Shown in pieces: positions 1 through 6,280 of a stretch of 7,152 nucleotides of DNA. Where the stretch lies: the NCBI GenBank assembly GCA_023395755.1, contig JAEWYG010000153.1, positions 1 through 7,152 on the forward strand, written 5' to 3'. This DNA is from Actinomycetes bacterium. Lineage in GTDB: Bacteria > Actinomycetota > Coriobacteriia > Coriobacteriales > Eggerthellaceae. A program made the translations under genes and the position numbers. Each line of letters starts with the position of its first letter. Position 1 is the stretch's first letter. The notes under the pieces were generated by a model. It saw only the letters and a list, made by a program, of their open reading frames with translations. It did not search any database and was not told where the DNA came from.

Positions 1-165
1 GGCGAACAAAAATGTAGCCATAAGATTGTAACCATTGAACAACAATACCAAAAAGATAGGCACCAGGCATAGGCGAACGAACGAGATGAGGTTTGGAATA
101 GTGAATATCTTACTACTCGCCTCTTCCGCACAGGATCTTCCCTGGTGGTTATCGCTCTTGGACAT
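1..165 (-). CDS. pgsA: PgsA-like CDP-diacylglycerol--glycerol-3-phosphate 3-phosphatidyltransferase, N-terminal part (partial, runs off left edge)
   Basis: This is the first 55 codons of a minus-strand gene that continues beyond base 1. PgsA is a membrane enzyme that transfers a phosphatidyl group from CDP-diacylglycerol to glycerol-3-phosphate, the committed step to phosphatidylglycerol. A hydrophilic leader of about 20 residues is followed by FTIPNLISFVRLCLVPIFLV, which matches the family's typical opening (T-[IL]-PN-x-[IL]-[ST]-x-x-R) and first membrane helix. The catalytic CDP-alcohol phosphotransferase motif (DGxxAR...) would lie further on and is outside the window. The ATG at 165 is the only sensible start: an in-frame TAG lies 18 bases upstream and a purine-rich AGAAGAGG stands just ahead, although at short spacing. 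The gene is separated from the ech operon by a terminator, so it is probably transcribed on its own. Other CDP-alcohol phosphatidyltransferases such as PssA or CLS remain possible because the catalytic motif is not visible. Confidence 0.8.
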   Translation of the reverse strand, partial: MSKSDNHQGRSCAEEASSKIFTIPNLISFVRLCLVPIFLVLLFNGYNLMATFLFA

Positions 166-249
166 AATCCTCTTCTCTCGCTACATTGCTTCATCTGCAG
201 TTGTCATCACGTATGGTAGATATCAGACGTAGCCTCTTACGCGCGATGC

Positions 250-273
250 AAAAACCGGGCACGAGGCCCGGTT
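250..273 (-). terminator. Rho-independent terminator of the ech operon
   Basis: A perfect 8-bp stem (253-260 pairing with 266-273; arm AACCGGGC and its complement) encloses a 5-base loop. Read on the minus strand it is followed by a T5 run (250-254). It lies about 80 bases beyond the echF stop and about 85 bases ahead of the pgsA start. On the plus strand the stem is followed only by TCCTT-like sequence, so it acts best on minus-strand transcripts. Confidence 0.85.
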
Positions 274-351
274 CCTTGCTGACAAATATTATTCTAACAG
301 GTTTTACGTCTGGAGACGCACGCATGCAAGAGTCCTTCGCACCTTTTTCAG

Positions 352-705
352 CTACGCTTTCGCATGTTCCGGCACCTCATAGACATCTTCATGTTTCTTG
401 GTGGCTGGCGGTGCGTAGGTAGGTTCCATAACCAAGCACTGCTTGGGGCACTCGCGCACGCAAGTACCGCACTGCACGCAACGAAAACGATTGATAGCCC
501 ACGTACGACCCGGCTTATCCACCGTAATAGCAGCGCAAGGACACCGCTTTGCGCAAATGCTACACAAGATACAGTTGTCAACATCGTTAACCACATGTCC
601 CTTTAGACCAGGTGGTGGTGTCTTTTGTTGAGCTGGATACTGAATGGTCTCCGGCTTGCTGAACAATGACTTAAACGTCATTTTTCCTAGTTTAAATGAT
701 CCCAT
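352..705 (-). CDS. echF: Ech hydrogenase subunit F, two-[4Fe-4S] ferredoxin-like protein
   Basis: This 117-residue protein belongs to the NuoI/HycF/EchF class. It passes electrons between soluble ferredoxin and the hydrogenase small subunit on the cytoplasmic face. Two classic [4Fe-4S] motifs are visible: CILCSICAKRCP (Cys45, 48, 51, 55) and CVQCGTCVRECP (Cys76, 79, 82, 86). The N-terminal ~40 residues (MGSFKLGKM..., with a Pro-rich PPPGLKGHV segment) resemble the part that docks NuoI-like subunits on the complex. The C-terminal ~25 residues are charged and probably flexible. It is the last gene of the operon. Its ATG lies 6 bases after the echE stop, and the GAAAGG ribosome binding site overlaps the end of echE, so translation is probably coupled. 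All eight cluster ligands are present, so the subunit looks functional. Confidence 0.93.
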   Translation of the reverse strand: MGSFKLGKMTFKSLFSKPETIQYPAQQKTPPPGLKGHVVNDVDNCILCSICAKRCPCAAITVDKPGRTWAINRFRCVQCGTCVRECPKQCLVMEPTYAPPATKKHEDVYEVPEHAKA

Positions 706-711
706 CTCCGC

Positions 712-1800
712 CTACCTTTCCGTGCAGCTAATGCAGGGATCGATGGTTAGCACAATCATGTTCACGTCGGCAAGATCGCACCCTGCTAATGCCGTAGCCA
801 TACCGGCCAGATTCTGCGACGTGGGGGTGCGCATACGCATGCGCTCTAGGAACTTCGTTCCATTACCGCGTGCATAGTAGTAGCACTCGCCACGAGGCTG
901 CTCCACAAGGTTAGCCGCTTCAGCACCTGCTGCCGGAGAACCCTTCACTTCTACAGCGATATCGCCAGCAGGAATCTTAGCAATCATCTCTTCGATAATG
1001 TCTATTGATTGCAGCACCTCAAGCGCGCGCACTTTAACGCGAGCATAGCAATCGCCCTGCGTTTCCAGAATAGGCTGGAAGTCGGCCAGCTTACCATAGC
1101 CCCCGTTGCCAAGCATGCGCGCATCGTAGTTTACGTTAGAGGCGCGAGCGAACGGCCCTACCATGCTCTGAGCAATCGCGTTCTCGTGAGTAATATGCCC
1201 AACACCCACGGTGCGGTTTTTTACCGAGGTATCCTTGAGAAACGCATTGCAGAGCTGGGCGTAGTCGTCCTTAATACCTTCGAGCACACGCTTCATTTCT
1301 GCTAGCTGAGATGCGTCCATGTCACGCACAACGCCGCCCACCTTCACGACCGAGAAGATAACACGTCCACCGGTGGTTTTTTCAAATACATCCAACACAC
1401 GCTCGCGTAAGCGCCAACAGTGCATAAACAGACTTTCGTAGCCAAAAGCGTCAGCAGCAAGACCCATCCACAGCACATGGGAATGCACACGCGACAGCTC
1501 ATGCCATATAACGCGCAAATACTCGGCTCGCTCAGGAATCTCAACACCCATCAAACGCTCGACGGTTTCGGCGTAACCCATGGAGTGACCGAAGGCGCAG
1601 ATGCCGCAAATACGTTCAGCAACATAAATAAACTGGTTATAATCGCGCGTCTCAACCAGTTTCTCCAAACCGCGGTGAATAAACCCAATTTGCGGAATGG
1701 CCTCAATAACAGTCTCATCCTCAACCACAAGGTCGAGATGGAGGGGTTCGGGCAGCACTGGGTGCTGGGGGCCGAACGGGATGACGGTCGCCTTTCCCAT
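712..1800 (-). CDS. echE: Ech [NiFe]-hydrogenase large (catalytic) subunit
   Basis: This is the catalytic subunit that holds the Ni-Fe(CN)2CO site and interconverts protons and H2. The protein (362 residues from the ATG at 1800) opens with VIPFGPQHPVLPEP, the hallmark of group 4 large subunits and of the related NuoD of complex I. Both nickel-binding motifs are present: RICGIC (Cys65 and Cys68) and, at the very end, DPCISC (Cys356 and Cys359). Keeping all four cysteines separates it from NuoD, which has lost them. The protein stops only three residues (TER) after the last cysteine, so there is no C-terminal peptide for a maturation protease to remove. The start is ambiguous. A GTG at 1809 would overlap the echD stop by 8 bases. 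The ATG at 1800, with AGGTG 6 bases upstream, matches the family's N-terminus better and is used here. Confidence 0.95.
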   Translation of the reverse strand: MGKATVIPFGPQHPVLPEPLHLDLVVEDETVIEAIPQIGFIHRGLEKLVETRDYNQFIYVAERICGICAFGHSMGYAETVERLMGVEIPERAEYLRVIWHELSRVHSHVLWMGLAADAFGYESLFMHCWRLRERVLDVFEKTTGGRVIFSVVKVGGVVRDMDASQLAEMKRVLEGIKDDYAQLCNAFLKDTSVKNRTVGVGHITHENAIAQSMVGPFARASNVNYDARMLGNGGYGKLADFQPILETQGDCYARVKVRALEVLQSIDIIEEMIAKIPAGDIAVEVKGSPAAGAEAANLVEQPRGECYYYARGNGTKFLERMRMRTPTSQNLAGMATALAGCDLADVNMIVLTIDPCISCTER

Positions 1801-1801
1801 G

Positions 1802-2380
1802 CTATTCACCTGACCTTTCGCTTGCAGCTGCCTTTGCTTCGCGAGCAGCCTTGGCTTCCATAGCCGCTCTTACCTTGGCAGCTTTTTCGGGGTCGAGCCC
1901 GGCAACCTTAGCCTCAATCTCGGCAGTCTTCTCGTCTTCTGCAGTGATCGCCGATGCCTCGGCCTTCTTTTCTTTCTCAGCCTTAGCAGCGGCAATTTTA
2001 GCTGCCTTATCGCGAGCGGCCTTCTGCTCGGGCGAGATGATAGTCATTGGCTCTTTTTGTGCTACAGCGTAAAAATTACCGCCAAAATCGATAGCAATAC
2101 CTTGAATATCAACACCAAAGAGGTCGTGTGATTCATTCTCAAACACGAACGCTTCAATAAATTCATCGGTGATACTAGGAACAGCCGTCCCCTTCTTAAC
2201 CCCTTTGATGGTGAGGTTTTCCAAAAGAGCATCTTTCATAAAGGAATAAATTATGTCAATGCCTTCATCGGTGTTTACGCACATCATCTGAACAAAGCGC
2301 CAACCGTCAGCTTTGCGCACACGAACGGTAGTAGCCAGATCCTCGAGGGCTAGCGTGACAAATGTCGTCTCGAATGCCAT
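1802..2380 (-). CDS. echD: Ech hydrogenase subunit D, NuoC-like, with a long charged C-terminal tail
   Basis: This 192-residue protein has two parts. Residues 1 to about 112 form a NuoC/30-kDa-like domain; ENESHDLFGVDIQG (residues 81-94) is the recognisable counterpart of the complex I 30-kDa signature. In the complex it sits beside the large and small subunits in the cytoplasmic arm and has no cofactor. Residues 116-192 are an Ala/Lys/Glu-rich stretch (AAKAEKEKKAEASA and similar) predicted to be a long charged helix or coiled coil; I know of no catalytic role for it. The open frame extends upstream to 2497, but that would overlap echC by more than 100 bases. The ATG at 2380 lies 4 bases after the echC stop with GAAAGGGG about 9 bases ahead, so it is the clear start. 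It ends one base before the ATG chosen for echE. Confidence 0.9.
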   Translation of the reverse strand: MAFETTFVTLALEDLATTVRVRKADGWRFVQMMCVNTDEGIDIIYSFMKDALLENLTIKGVKKGTAVPSITDEFIEAFVFENESHDLFGVDIQGIAIDFGGNFYAVAQKEPMTIISPEQKAARDKAAKIAAAKAEKEKKAEASAITAEDEKTAEIEAKVAGLDPEKAAKVRAAMEAKAAREAKAAASERSGE

Positions 2381-2384
2381 AGCT

Positions 2385-2828
2385 TTATGCCCCTTTCTTC
2401 TGAGCCTGCAAGGCTTTTGATTTCTCGTCGAGAATTCCGAGACCCTGCACGACGGCATCGATAATAGCTTCGGGGCGCACCGCGCATCCCGGAGCATACA
2501 CGTCTACCGGAATCGCCTGATCAACGCCGCCAATAACGTTGTAGCAATCATGGAAGATGCCAGCCGAGCATGCACAGATACCGCACGCAATAACTACTTT
2601 CGGCTCGATCATCTGGTTGTATATCTCTTTCACAACTTCAATATTTTGCTCATTTACACTACCGGTAACCAAAAAGATATCGGCGTGTTTTGGGTTGCCA
2701 GTATTGATAATACCGAAACGCTCCACATCATAGCCGGGGCACAGCGCGGCCAATACCTCGATGTCGCAGCCGTTGCAGCTGGAGGCATCGTAGTGGATAA
2801 CCCACGGCGATTTAGTTGCATACGTCAT
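2385..2828 (-). CDS. echC: Ech hydrogenase small subunit (NuoB-like, proximal [4Fe-4S] cluster)
   Basis: This 147-residue electron-transferring small subunit is related to NuoB and HycG. It relays electrons between the ferredoxin subunit and the Ni-Fe site. The probable ligands of the single proximal [4Fe-4S] cluster are Cys18 and Cys21 (SSCNGCDIE), Cys85 (ACGICACSAG) and Cys115 (APGCAVRPE), in the spacing expected of group 4 small subunits. Additional cysteines (30, 82, 87, 95) are present but not obviously conserved. The short length without distal or medial cluster domains is typical for Ech/NuoB. The start is decided by a perfect AGGAGG 6 bases before the ATG at 2828; an in-frame GTG at 2834 directly abuts that AGGAGG and can be excluded. 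The binding site itself overlaps the echB stop region (TAAAGGAGG), so the two genes are tightly coupled. Confidence 0.94.
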   Translation of the reverse strand: MTYATKSPWVIHYDASSCNGCDIEVLAALCPGYDVERFGIINTGNPKHADIFLVTGSVNEQNIEVVKEIYNQMIEPKVVIACGICACSAGIFHDCYNVIGGVDQAIPVDVYAPGCAVRPEAIIDAVVQGLGILDEKSKALQAQKKGA

Positions 2829-2840
2829 ATACACCCTCCT

Positions 2841-3710
2841 TTACAGAAACGCCAAGACGGCGATGTTGACGAAACCTGCTACAAAAGCCACGGCCCAAGA
2901 TGCTTTAAGCAGTAACTGCCATTTCACACGGGCGAAGTTGTTGTCGATCCATATCTCCAAGAAGTACACTAGCGCGACAACAATCAAGGCAATAAGGAAC
3001 GAAACTGGGTTGCCCCAGATGAAGAACATGCCTACCCAGCCCAGGAAGAGCACATTCTCGCACCAGTGCATAATCTCAACCTTAGCAAGTGTCTTACCAC
3101 TCATCTCGGTTGTAATACCCTTAACAATGTCTTGGTGAGCATGATGTGAGTACGACAGGTCAAAGGGTGACTTGCGCAGCTTAATGGTAAGGATAAACAG
3201 AAAGCCCAAGAAAACAAGCCAGATGTTCATGATGACGGGTGCCTCAAGCGACAGTACACCGGCCGAGTTGAACGTGCCAGCCGCCATATAGAACGCCACT
3301 GCCATGAACAGATCCATAGGCTCGTAAGCCATAACCTGCAGTGTTTCACGATTCGCGCCGATCTCGGCGTAGGGTGAACGCGTGGAGTATGCTGCCACGA
3401 TAAAAAACAAACCCGATAACGTGATAACAAACACACTCATGAGCAAGTTTCCACCTGAGTAGAAAATGCCACCAGCAAGCAGGGTAAACACGAGCGCACA
3501 CGTAATATAGGTGCCCTCAGTGGAGTTGACGGACACGTTGTCTTTCTCCAGCAACTTGCGCACGTCGTAGTACGGCTGCAGCAATGGAGGCCCTACGCGA
3601 CCTTGCATGCGAGCTGTAATCTTACGGTCAAGGCCAGCCAAAAGGCAGCCAAGAATTGGTGCCACGAGGGCAAAAATAAGGGTGCCGATAAGAGCAAAAA
3701 GCAAAGACAT
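2841..3710 (-). CDS. echB: Ech hydrogenase membrane subunit B (NuoH/HycD-like)
   Basis: This 289-residue integral membrane protein belongs to the NuoH/HycD/EchB family. It anchors the hydrogenase arm to the membrane and couples redox chemistry to ion movement. About eight hydrophobic segments can be seen. Family signatures are ARMQGRVGPPLLQPYYDVRK (33-52), ANRETLQVMAYEP (119-131) and the cytoplasmic loop SPFDLSYSHHAHQDIVKGIT (181-200), followed by TEMSGKT and the acidic HWCEN. The SPFD loop carries His and Asp residues that, in the family, face the catalytic arm. The ATG at 3710 follows the echA stop by 18 bases with GGAAAGGG about 11 bases ahead, a slightly long spacing. Its length is normal for the family and I see no sign of damage. 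Confidence 0.94.
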   Translation of the reverse strand: MSLLFALIGTLIFALVAPILGCLLAGLDRKITARMQGRVGPPLLQPYYDVRKLLEKDNVSVNSTEGTYITCALVFTLLAGGIFYSGGNLLMSVFVITLSGLFFIVAAYSTRSPYAEIGANRETLQVMAYEPMDLFMAVAFYMAAGTFNSAGVLSLEAPVIMNIWLVFLGFLFILTIKLRKSPFDLSYSHHAHQDIVKGITTEMSGKTLAKVEIMHWCENVLFLGWVGMFFIWGNPVSFLIALIVVALVYFLEIWIDNNFARVKWQLLLKASWAVAFVAGFVNIAVLAFL

Positions 3711-3728
3711 GTCAGATCACACCCTTTC

Positions 3729-5648
3729 CTAAAACAATCCCGGCAGTGCCACGGCTGCCGCCGCGAACGCCACAATAATGGCAATGGAACAAATGATGGT
3801 GCCAACCGGAGCAATACGCTTCTCACCGAAGAGATTCTCGAGGTACCAGTTGCGTGCCGTGGCAGTTGACTCACCCGAAAGCGAATTCTTGTAGGTACGA
3901 GAGGCATTGTCGAGACCTACACCCGCAAGGTAAATATCGGCCTTTTTGGCTTTGTTGCGGCCTAGACCTGCGAAAAGCACAATAGACACAAGCGCTGCTG
4001 CAATGGAAGCTATCCAGAGGTTCGTTGAAGCGATATCTTGGCCAAGAGTACCGAATACGCTAAACACGTAGGGCTCCACGATAATCCAAGAGATGATGGG
4101 CAAGCAAACACAGCCAACAATGATAAGTACAGCCATGATCATAATGGAAACCCATTCGCTCTTATGCACGCTCATCTCTACGTTCTCGGGCTCGCCAGCG
4201 ATGCCAGCAAGTTTACCCAACCACTTAGCCCAGAACATGAACGTGGCGGCAGAACCGAATGCCAATAGCAAAATAAGTGCTACCTGACCAGTGTCGACAA
4301 AAGATACAAGCGTGGCCCATTTCGCCACCAGCATGCCGAAAGGTGCGATAAACATACACATAATACCAAGCATCATGAAGCGAGCTAAACGCGGCATACG
4401 TTCAAACAGTAGATCCATATCCTCGATGTCGCGGCTACCAATATGATGCTCAGCCGTGCCAACGCAGAGGAACAATAGCGACTTCGCGATAGCATGGAAT
4501 AGAATCAAGAATGCGGCAGCCCAGACAGCTTCAGGAGTACCAACACCAGCGCAAGCCGCAATTAGGCCCAAATTCGCGATGGTGGAATAGGCCAACACGC
4601 GCTTGGCGTTCGTCTGCGAAATAGCCATAAACGAACACAGCGCAAAGGTGATACCGCCCACGAGGATAACCATAAGGGAGGGAACCGGGCACACGAGGAA
4701 GACAGGAGCCAGTTTCACTAACAAAAAGACGCCAGCCTTCACCATCGTAGAGGAGTGCAGTAAGGCCGAAGTGGGGGTCGGAGCAACCATGGCGCCCAAC
4801 AGCCAGGTATGAAACGGCATCTGGGCAGCTTTCGTGAGACCCGCGAATGCAAGCGCCGTCGCCGGGAGCATTACGAGCGTTGGATTCTGAACGCCAAACT
4901 GCAAAAACTCCAAAAGGGACAACGTACCTATCTGCAGAGCGCATATATACAGCGCAACAAGGAAAGCAATGCCACCCAATAGGTTCATAATAATCTGACG
5001 AAACGCGTTCTTTATCGCCTCATCAGTGCGCGTATAGGCAATCAGAAGGAACGAACACACTGTGGTAACTTCCCAACCCGTGAAGAGCCACACCATGTTG
5101 TTCGAGAACACAATGAGGAACATCGCAGACAAAAACACGAACATAAGCGCAAAAAATATCGGACGGCGGTCCTTGGAGCCCTCGGGCTCATGCTTCTGGA
5201 AATCTTCCATATAGCCGAGTGCATATACGCAGATGCCCGAACCAATGACGCCGATGATAAACGCCATAAGGAGAGATAACGAGTCTAGGTAGAGAGCTTG
5301 CGGCACTTCAATGCCATGCGCGAAACCAAATTCGAATACAAGTGCACCCACAACCTGGACAACAGCCAGCACGAGAGCCCATACATTCTTGTAGCGGATG
5401 CCGTAGTACAAAATAGCAATCCCAACAAGCGCAGTGACCGCGGAACAGGCGTAGTCGACAATGGGTGACGAGAATTCAAACGATACCCACGGTGCTCCCA
5501 AATAGGCGACCACAAGCCCGATGGATGCTAAGCCAATAATGAGCGCTGAGACGCCCACAATCACATTTCTCGCCCGATTGTTGCGTGCAACCAACAACAC
5601 GGCAGCAACAACCAGCGGGAAAAGGATTAAAAATCCGAGCATAGCCAC
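3729..5648 (-). CDS. echA: Ech hydrogenase membrane subunit A (NuoL/Mrp antiporter-like ion pump)
   Basis: This large polytopic protein (639 residues from the GTG at 5648) with roughly 14-16 hydrophobic segments is the proton- or sodium-translocating subunit, homologous to NuoL and MrpA/D. Family hallmarks are GWEVTTVCSFLLIAY, with the conserved helix-5 Glu at about residue 193; LTKAAQMPFHTWLLGAM, with the helix-7 Lys at about 273; LLHSSTMVKAG (His298, Lys304); and FHAIAKSLLFL (His385, Lys389). A hydrophilic stretch of about 50 residues (about 562-612) precedes a final membrane helix. The frame is open up to 5690, but the upstream TTG has no ribosome binding site. AAAGGGGG lies 7 bases before the GTG at 5648 and 13 before the ATG at 5642, so GTG is preferred and ATG is possible. 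It is the first gene of the operon and has a long leader with possible regulatory hairpins. Confidence 0.93.
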   Translation of the reverse strand: MAMLGFLILFPLVVAAVLLVARNNRARNVIVGVSALIIGLASIGLVVAYLGAPWVSFEFSSPIVDYACSAVTALVGIAILYYGIRYKNVWALVLAVVQVVGALVFEFGFAHGIEVPQALYLDSLSLLMAFIIGVIGSGICVYALGYMEDFQKHEPEGSKDRRPIFFALMFVFLSAMFLIVFSNNMVWLFTGWEVTTVCSFLLIAYTRTDEAIKNAFRQIIMNLLGGIAFLVALYICALQIGTLSLLEFLQFGVQNPTLVMLPATALAFAGLTKAAQMPFHTWLLGAMVAPTPTSALLHSSTMVKAGVFLLVKLAPVFLVCPVPSLMVILVGGITFALCSFMAISQTNAKRVLAYSTIANLGLIAACAGVGTPEAVWAAAFLILFHAIAKSLLFLCVGTAEHHIGSRDIEDMDLLFERMPRLARFMMLGIMCMFIAPFGMLVAKWATLVSFVDTGQVALILLLAFGSAATFMFWAKWLGKLAGIAGEPENVEMSVHKSEWVSIMIMAVLIIVGCVCLPIISWIIVEPYVFSVFGTLGQDIASTNLWIASIAAALVSIVLFAGLGRNKAKKADIYLAGVGLDNASRTYKNSLSGESTATARNWYLENLFGEKRIAPVGTIICSIAIIVAFAAAAVALPGLF

Positions 5649-5691
5649 GTAGCTTCCCCCTTTACATAGAGTCGGTAAACGAGCGAACAAA

Positions 5692-5707
5692 AGCGGCCTG
5701 TGCCGCT
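5692..5707 (-). terminator. Terminator-like hairpin just upstream of echA
   Basis: A 6-bp GC-rich stem (AGCGGC at 5692-5697 pairs with GCCGCT at 5702-5707) encloses a 4-base loop. On the minus strand it is followed directly by TTTTGTT. It lies about 45 bases ahead of the echA start. It could be a weak terminator or attenuator in the ech leader, or chance. The stem is short, so confidence is low. Confidence 0.3.
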
Positions 5708-5814
5708 GCGGTCACTTTAGCAAAGAAAAGTAGATGGGATGTCTCATTGGCCAGGTTAAGGGAGATTTGCTCGGTAAAAGGGGCAAACACATGATAGGTG
5801 AGTCCGGAAGCGGC

Positions 5815-5860
5815 AGAAAAGCCCGGGCGGGCGGTTGTCAGCCTCCTACCGGGCTTTTCT
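5815..5860 (-). terminator. Strong terminator-like hairpin upstream of the ech operon (possible attenuator)
   Basis: A perfect 12-bp inverted repeat (AGAAAAGCCCGG at 5815-5826; CCGGGCTTTTCT at 5849-5860) encloses a 22-base loop. The A-run on one arm and T-run on the other mean it could terminate transcripts from either strand. No gene is visible that would need a terminator here on the plus strand. On the minus strand it lies about 170 bases upstream of echA. If the ech promoter is to its right, the hairpin is in the ech leader RNA and would act as an attenuator. If the promoter is to its left, it merely insulates ech from upstream transcription. On the minus-strand transcript the loop contains AGGAGG. 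Confidence 0.65.
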
Positions 5861-5887
5861 TTAAATTGTGCAAATGCACAATTTTAA
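5860..5887. promoter_or_regulatory. Near-perfect 28-bp palindrome, candidate operator
   Basis: The arms AAATTGTGCA (5863-5872) and TGCACAATTT (5875-5884) are perfectly complementary around a 2-base centre. Pairing continues on both sides (5860-5861 with 5886-5887) after one mismatch. The core TTGTGCA-NN-TGCACAA looks like a homodimeric repressor site. It is similar in half-site to Rex operators (TTGTGAA-N4-TTCACAA), but the spacing is 2 bases shorter, so a Rex assignment is only a guess. It abuts the strong hairpin at 5815-5860 and lies just downstream of the possible ech promoter. Confidence 0.5.
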
Positions 5888-5916
5888 GATGCAGCAGTGT
5901 CTTCGATGGAAGGCGA

Positions 5917-5946
5917 ATAGTAAAATGAAGCTTGAAACTGACCCAA
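5917..5946 (-). promoter_or_regulatory. Possible sigma70-type promoter for the ech operon
   Basis: On the minus strand, TTGGGT (5941-5946) and TACTAT (5917-5922) are separated by 18 bases. Both are partial matches to the -35 and -10 consensus. Transcription would begin near 5910, just upstream of the palindrome and the hairpins, leaving a leader of about 260 bases before echA. A weak assignment from sequence alone; other promoters closer to echA are not excluded. Confidence 0.3.
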
Positions 5947-6170
5947 CAAGGCAGCACATAGAGGTTGCTACTTACTATTGCTGGACAAAAAAGTCACTCA
6001 GGGCAATATCTTACTTAAAGCCTCCACTGCAGTTTTCCCGATCAGGTCTCCTACCAACTCGAGACAGAATTATCTACGAGAAATAACCCGAGGGACCTCC
6101 CGCTGGAGCAGTTTTGTCCATGACCAATTTGATAATTTATAACGTAGGAGTAAGGCTCCAATTCAGTAAA
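5947..6170. other. Non-coding stretch with no recognised gene
   Basis: No convincing coding frame, RNA gene or mobile element is visible. Short plus-strand open frames crossing 5734-6086 lack ribosome binding sites and family resemblance. A 9-bp inverted repeat (TGGACAAAA at 5982-5990, TTTTGTCCA at 6112-6120) is the only internal structure, and no flanking target duplication was seen. TTCAGTAAA at 6162-6170 resembles a unit of the repeat array that begins at 6171, but it is out of phase by 2 bases. Confidence 0.5.
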
Positions 6171-6280
6171 CCAGGCAGCACTTCAGCAAAAGCTTGACAT
6201 TTTTCTAGCAAGAATCAAGCAGCGATTCAGCATAAGTTCAACGTCAATCCGACAGAGATCAAGCAATAATAAAGCAAATA
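6171..6280 (+). repeat. Ten tandem 11-bp direct repeats, candidate regulator-binding array
   Basis: Ten consecutive units begin exactly every 11 bases from 6171 to 6270. Their first seven bases are CCAGGCA, TTCAGCA, CTTGACA, TCTAGCA, TCAAGCA, TTCAGCA, TTCAACG, TCCGACA, TCAAGCA and TAAAGCA. Column counts over the ten are T 8 at position 1, A or G 10 at position 4, G or A 10 at position 5, C 10 at position 6 and A 9 at position 7. The other four bases are variable and A-rich at the end (A 6 of 10 at positions 10 and 11). A conserved 7-bp block plus a loose 4-bp spacer, phased near one helical turn, is the known layout of direct-repeat sites for OmpR/PhoB-type regulators. The array ends about 10 bases before a TATAAT and covers the region where a -35 element would sit. 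Confidence 0.65.

Noticed and set aside
35..422. Two short plus-strand open frames near the left edge
   Set aside because: They are antisense to the pgsA start and cross the ech terminator and the end of echF; they have no protein-like features.
1420..1863. 147-codon plus-strand open frame
   Set aside because: It lies antisense to echE and the end of echD, whose family motifs are unmistakable; no family resemblance or ribosome binding site.
2381..2497. Upstream extension of echD to 2497
   Set aside because: It would overlap echC by more than 100 bases, and the added residues are the shadow of EchC; the ATG at 2380 has a good binding site.
5649..5690. TTG start for echA at 5690
   Set aside because: No Shine-Dalgarno ahead, and it would place the strong AAAGGGGG inside the gene.
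5734..6086. Plus-strand open frames of 64 and 72 codons
   Set aside because: They run through the terminator hairpin and palindrome, and show no ribosome binding site or family match.
5982..6120. 9-bp inverted repeat (TGGACAAAA / TTTTGTCCA) as ends of a small mobile element
   Set aside because: No target-site duplication beside it, no internal structure and only 9 bp; chance is a sufficient explanation.
6194..6199. Perfect TTGACA as a -35 box
   Set aside because: No -10-like sequence 16-18 bases downstream; it is one of the 11-bp repeat units.
6171..6280. CRISPR array
   Set aside because: The units are 11 bp with only about 4-bp spacers and are degenerate; CRISPR repeats and spacers are far longer and no cas gene is present.
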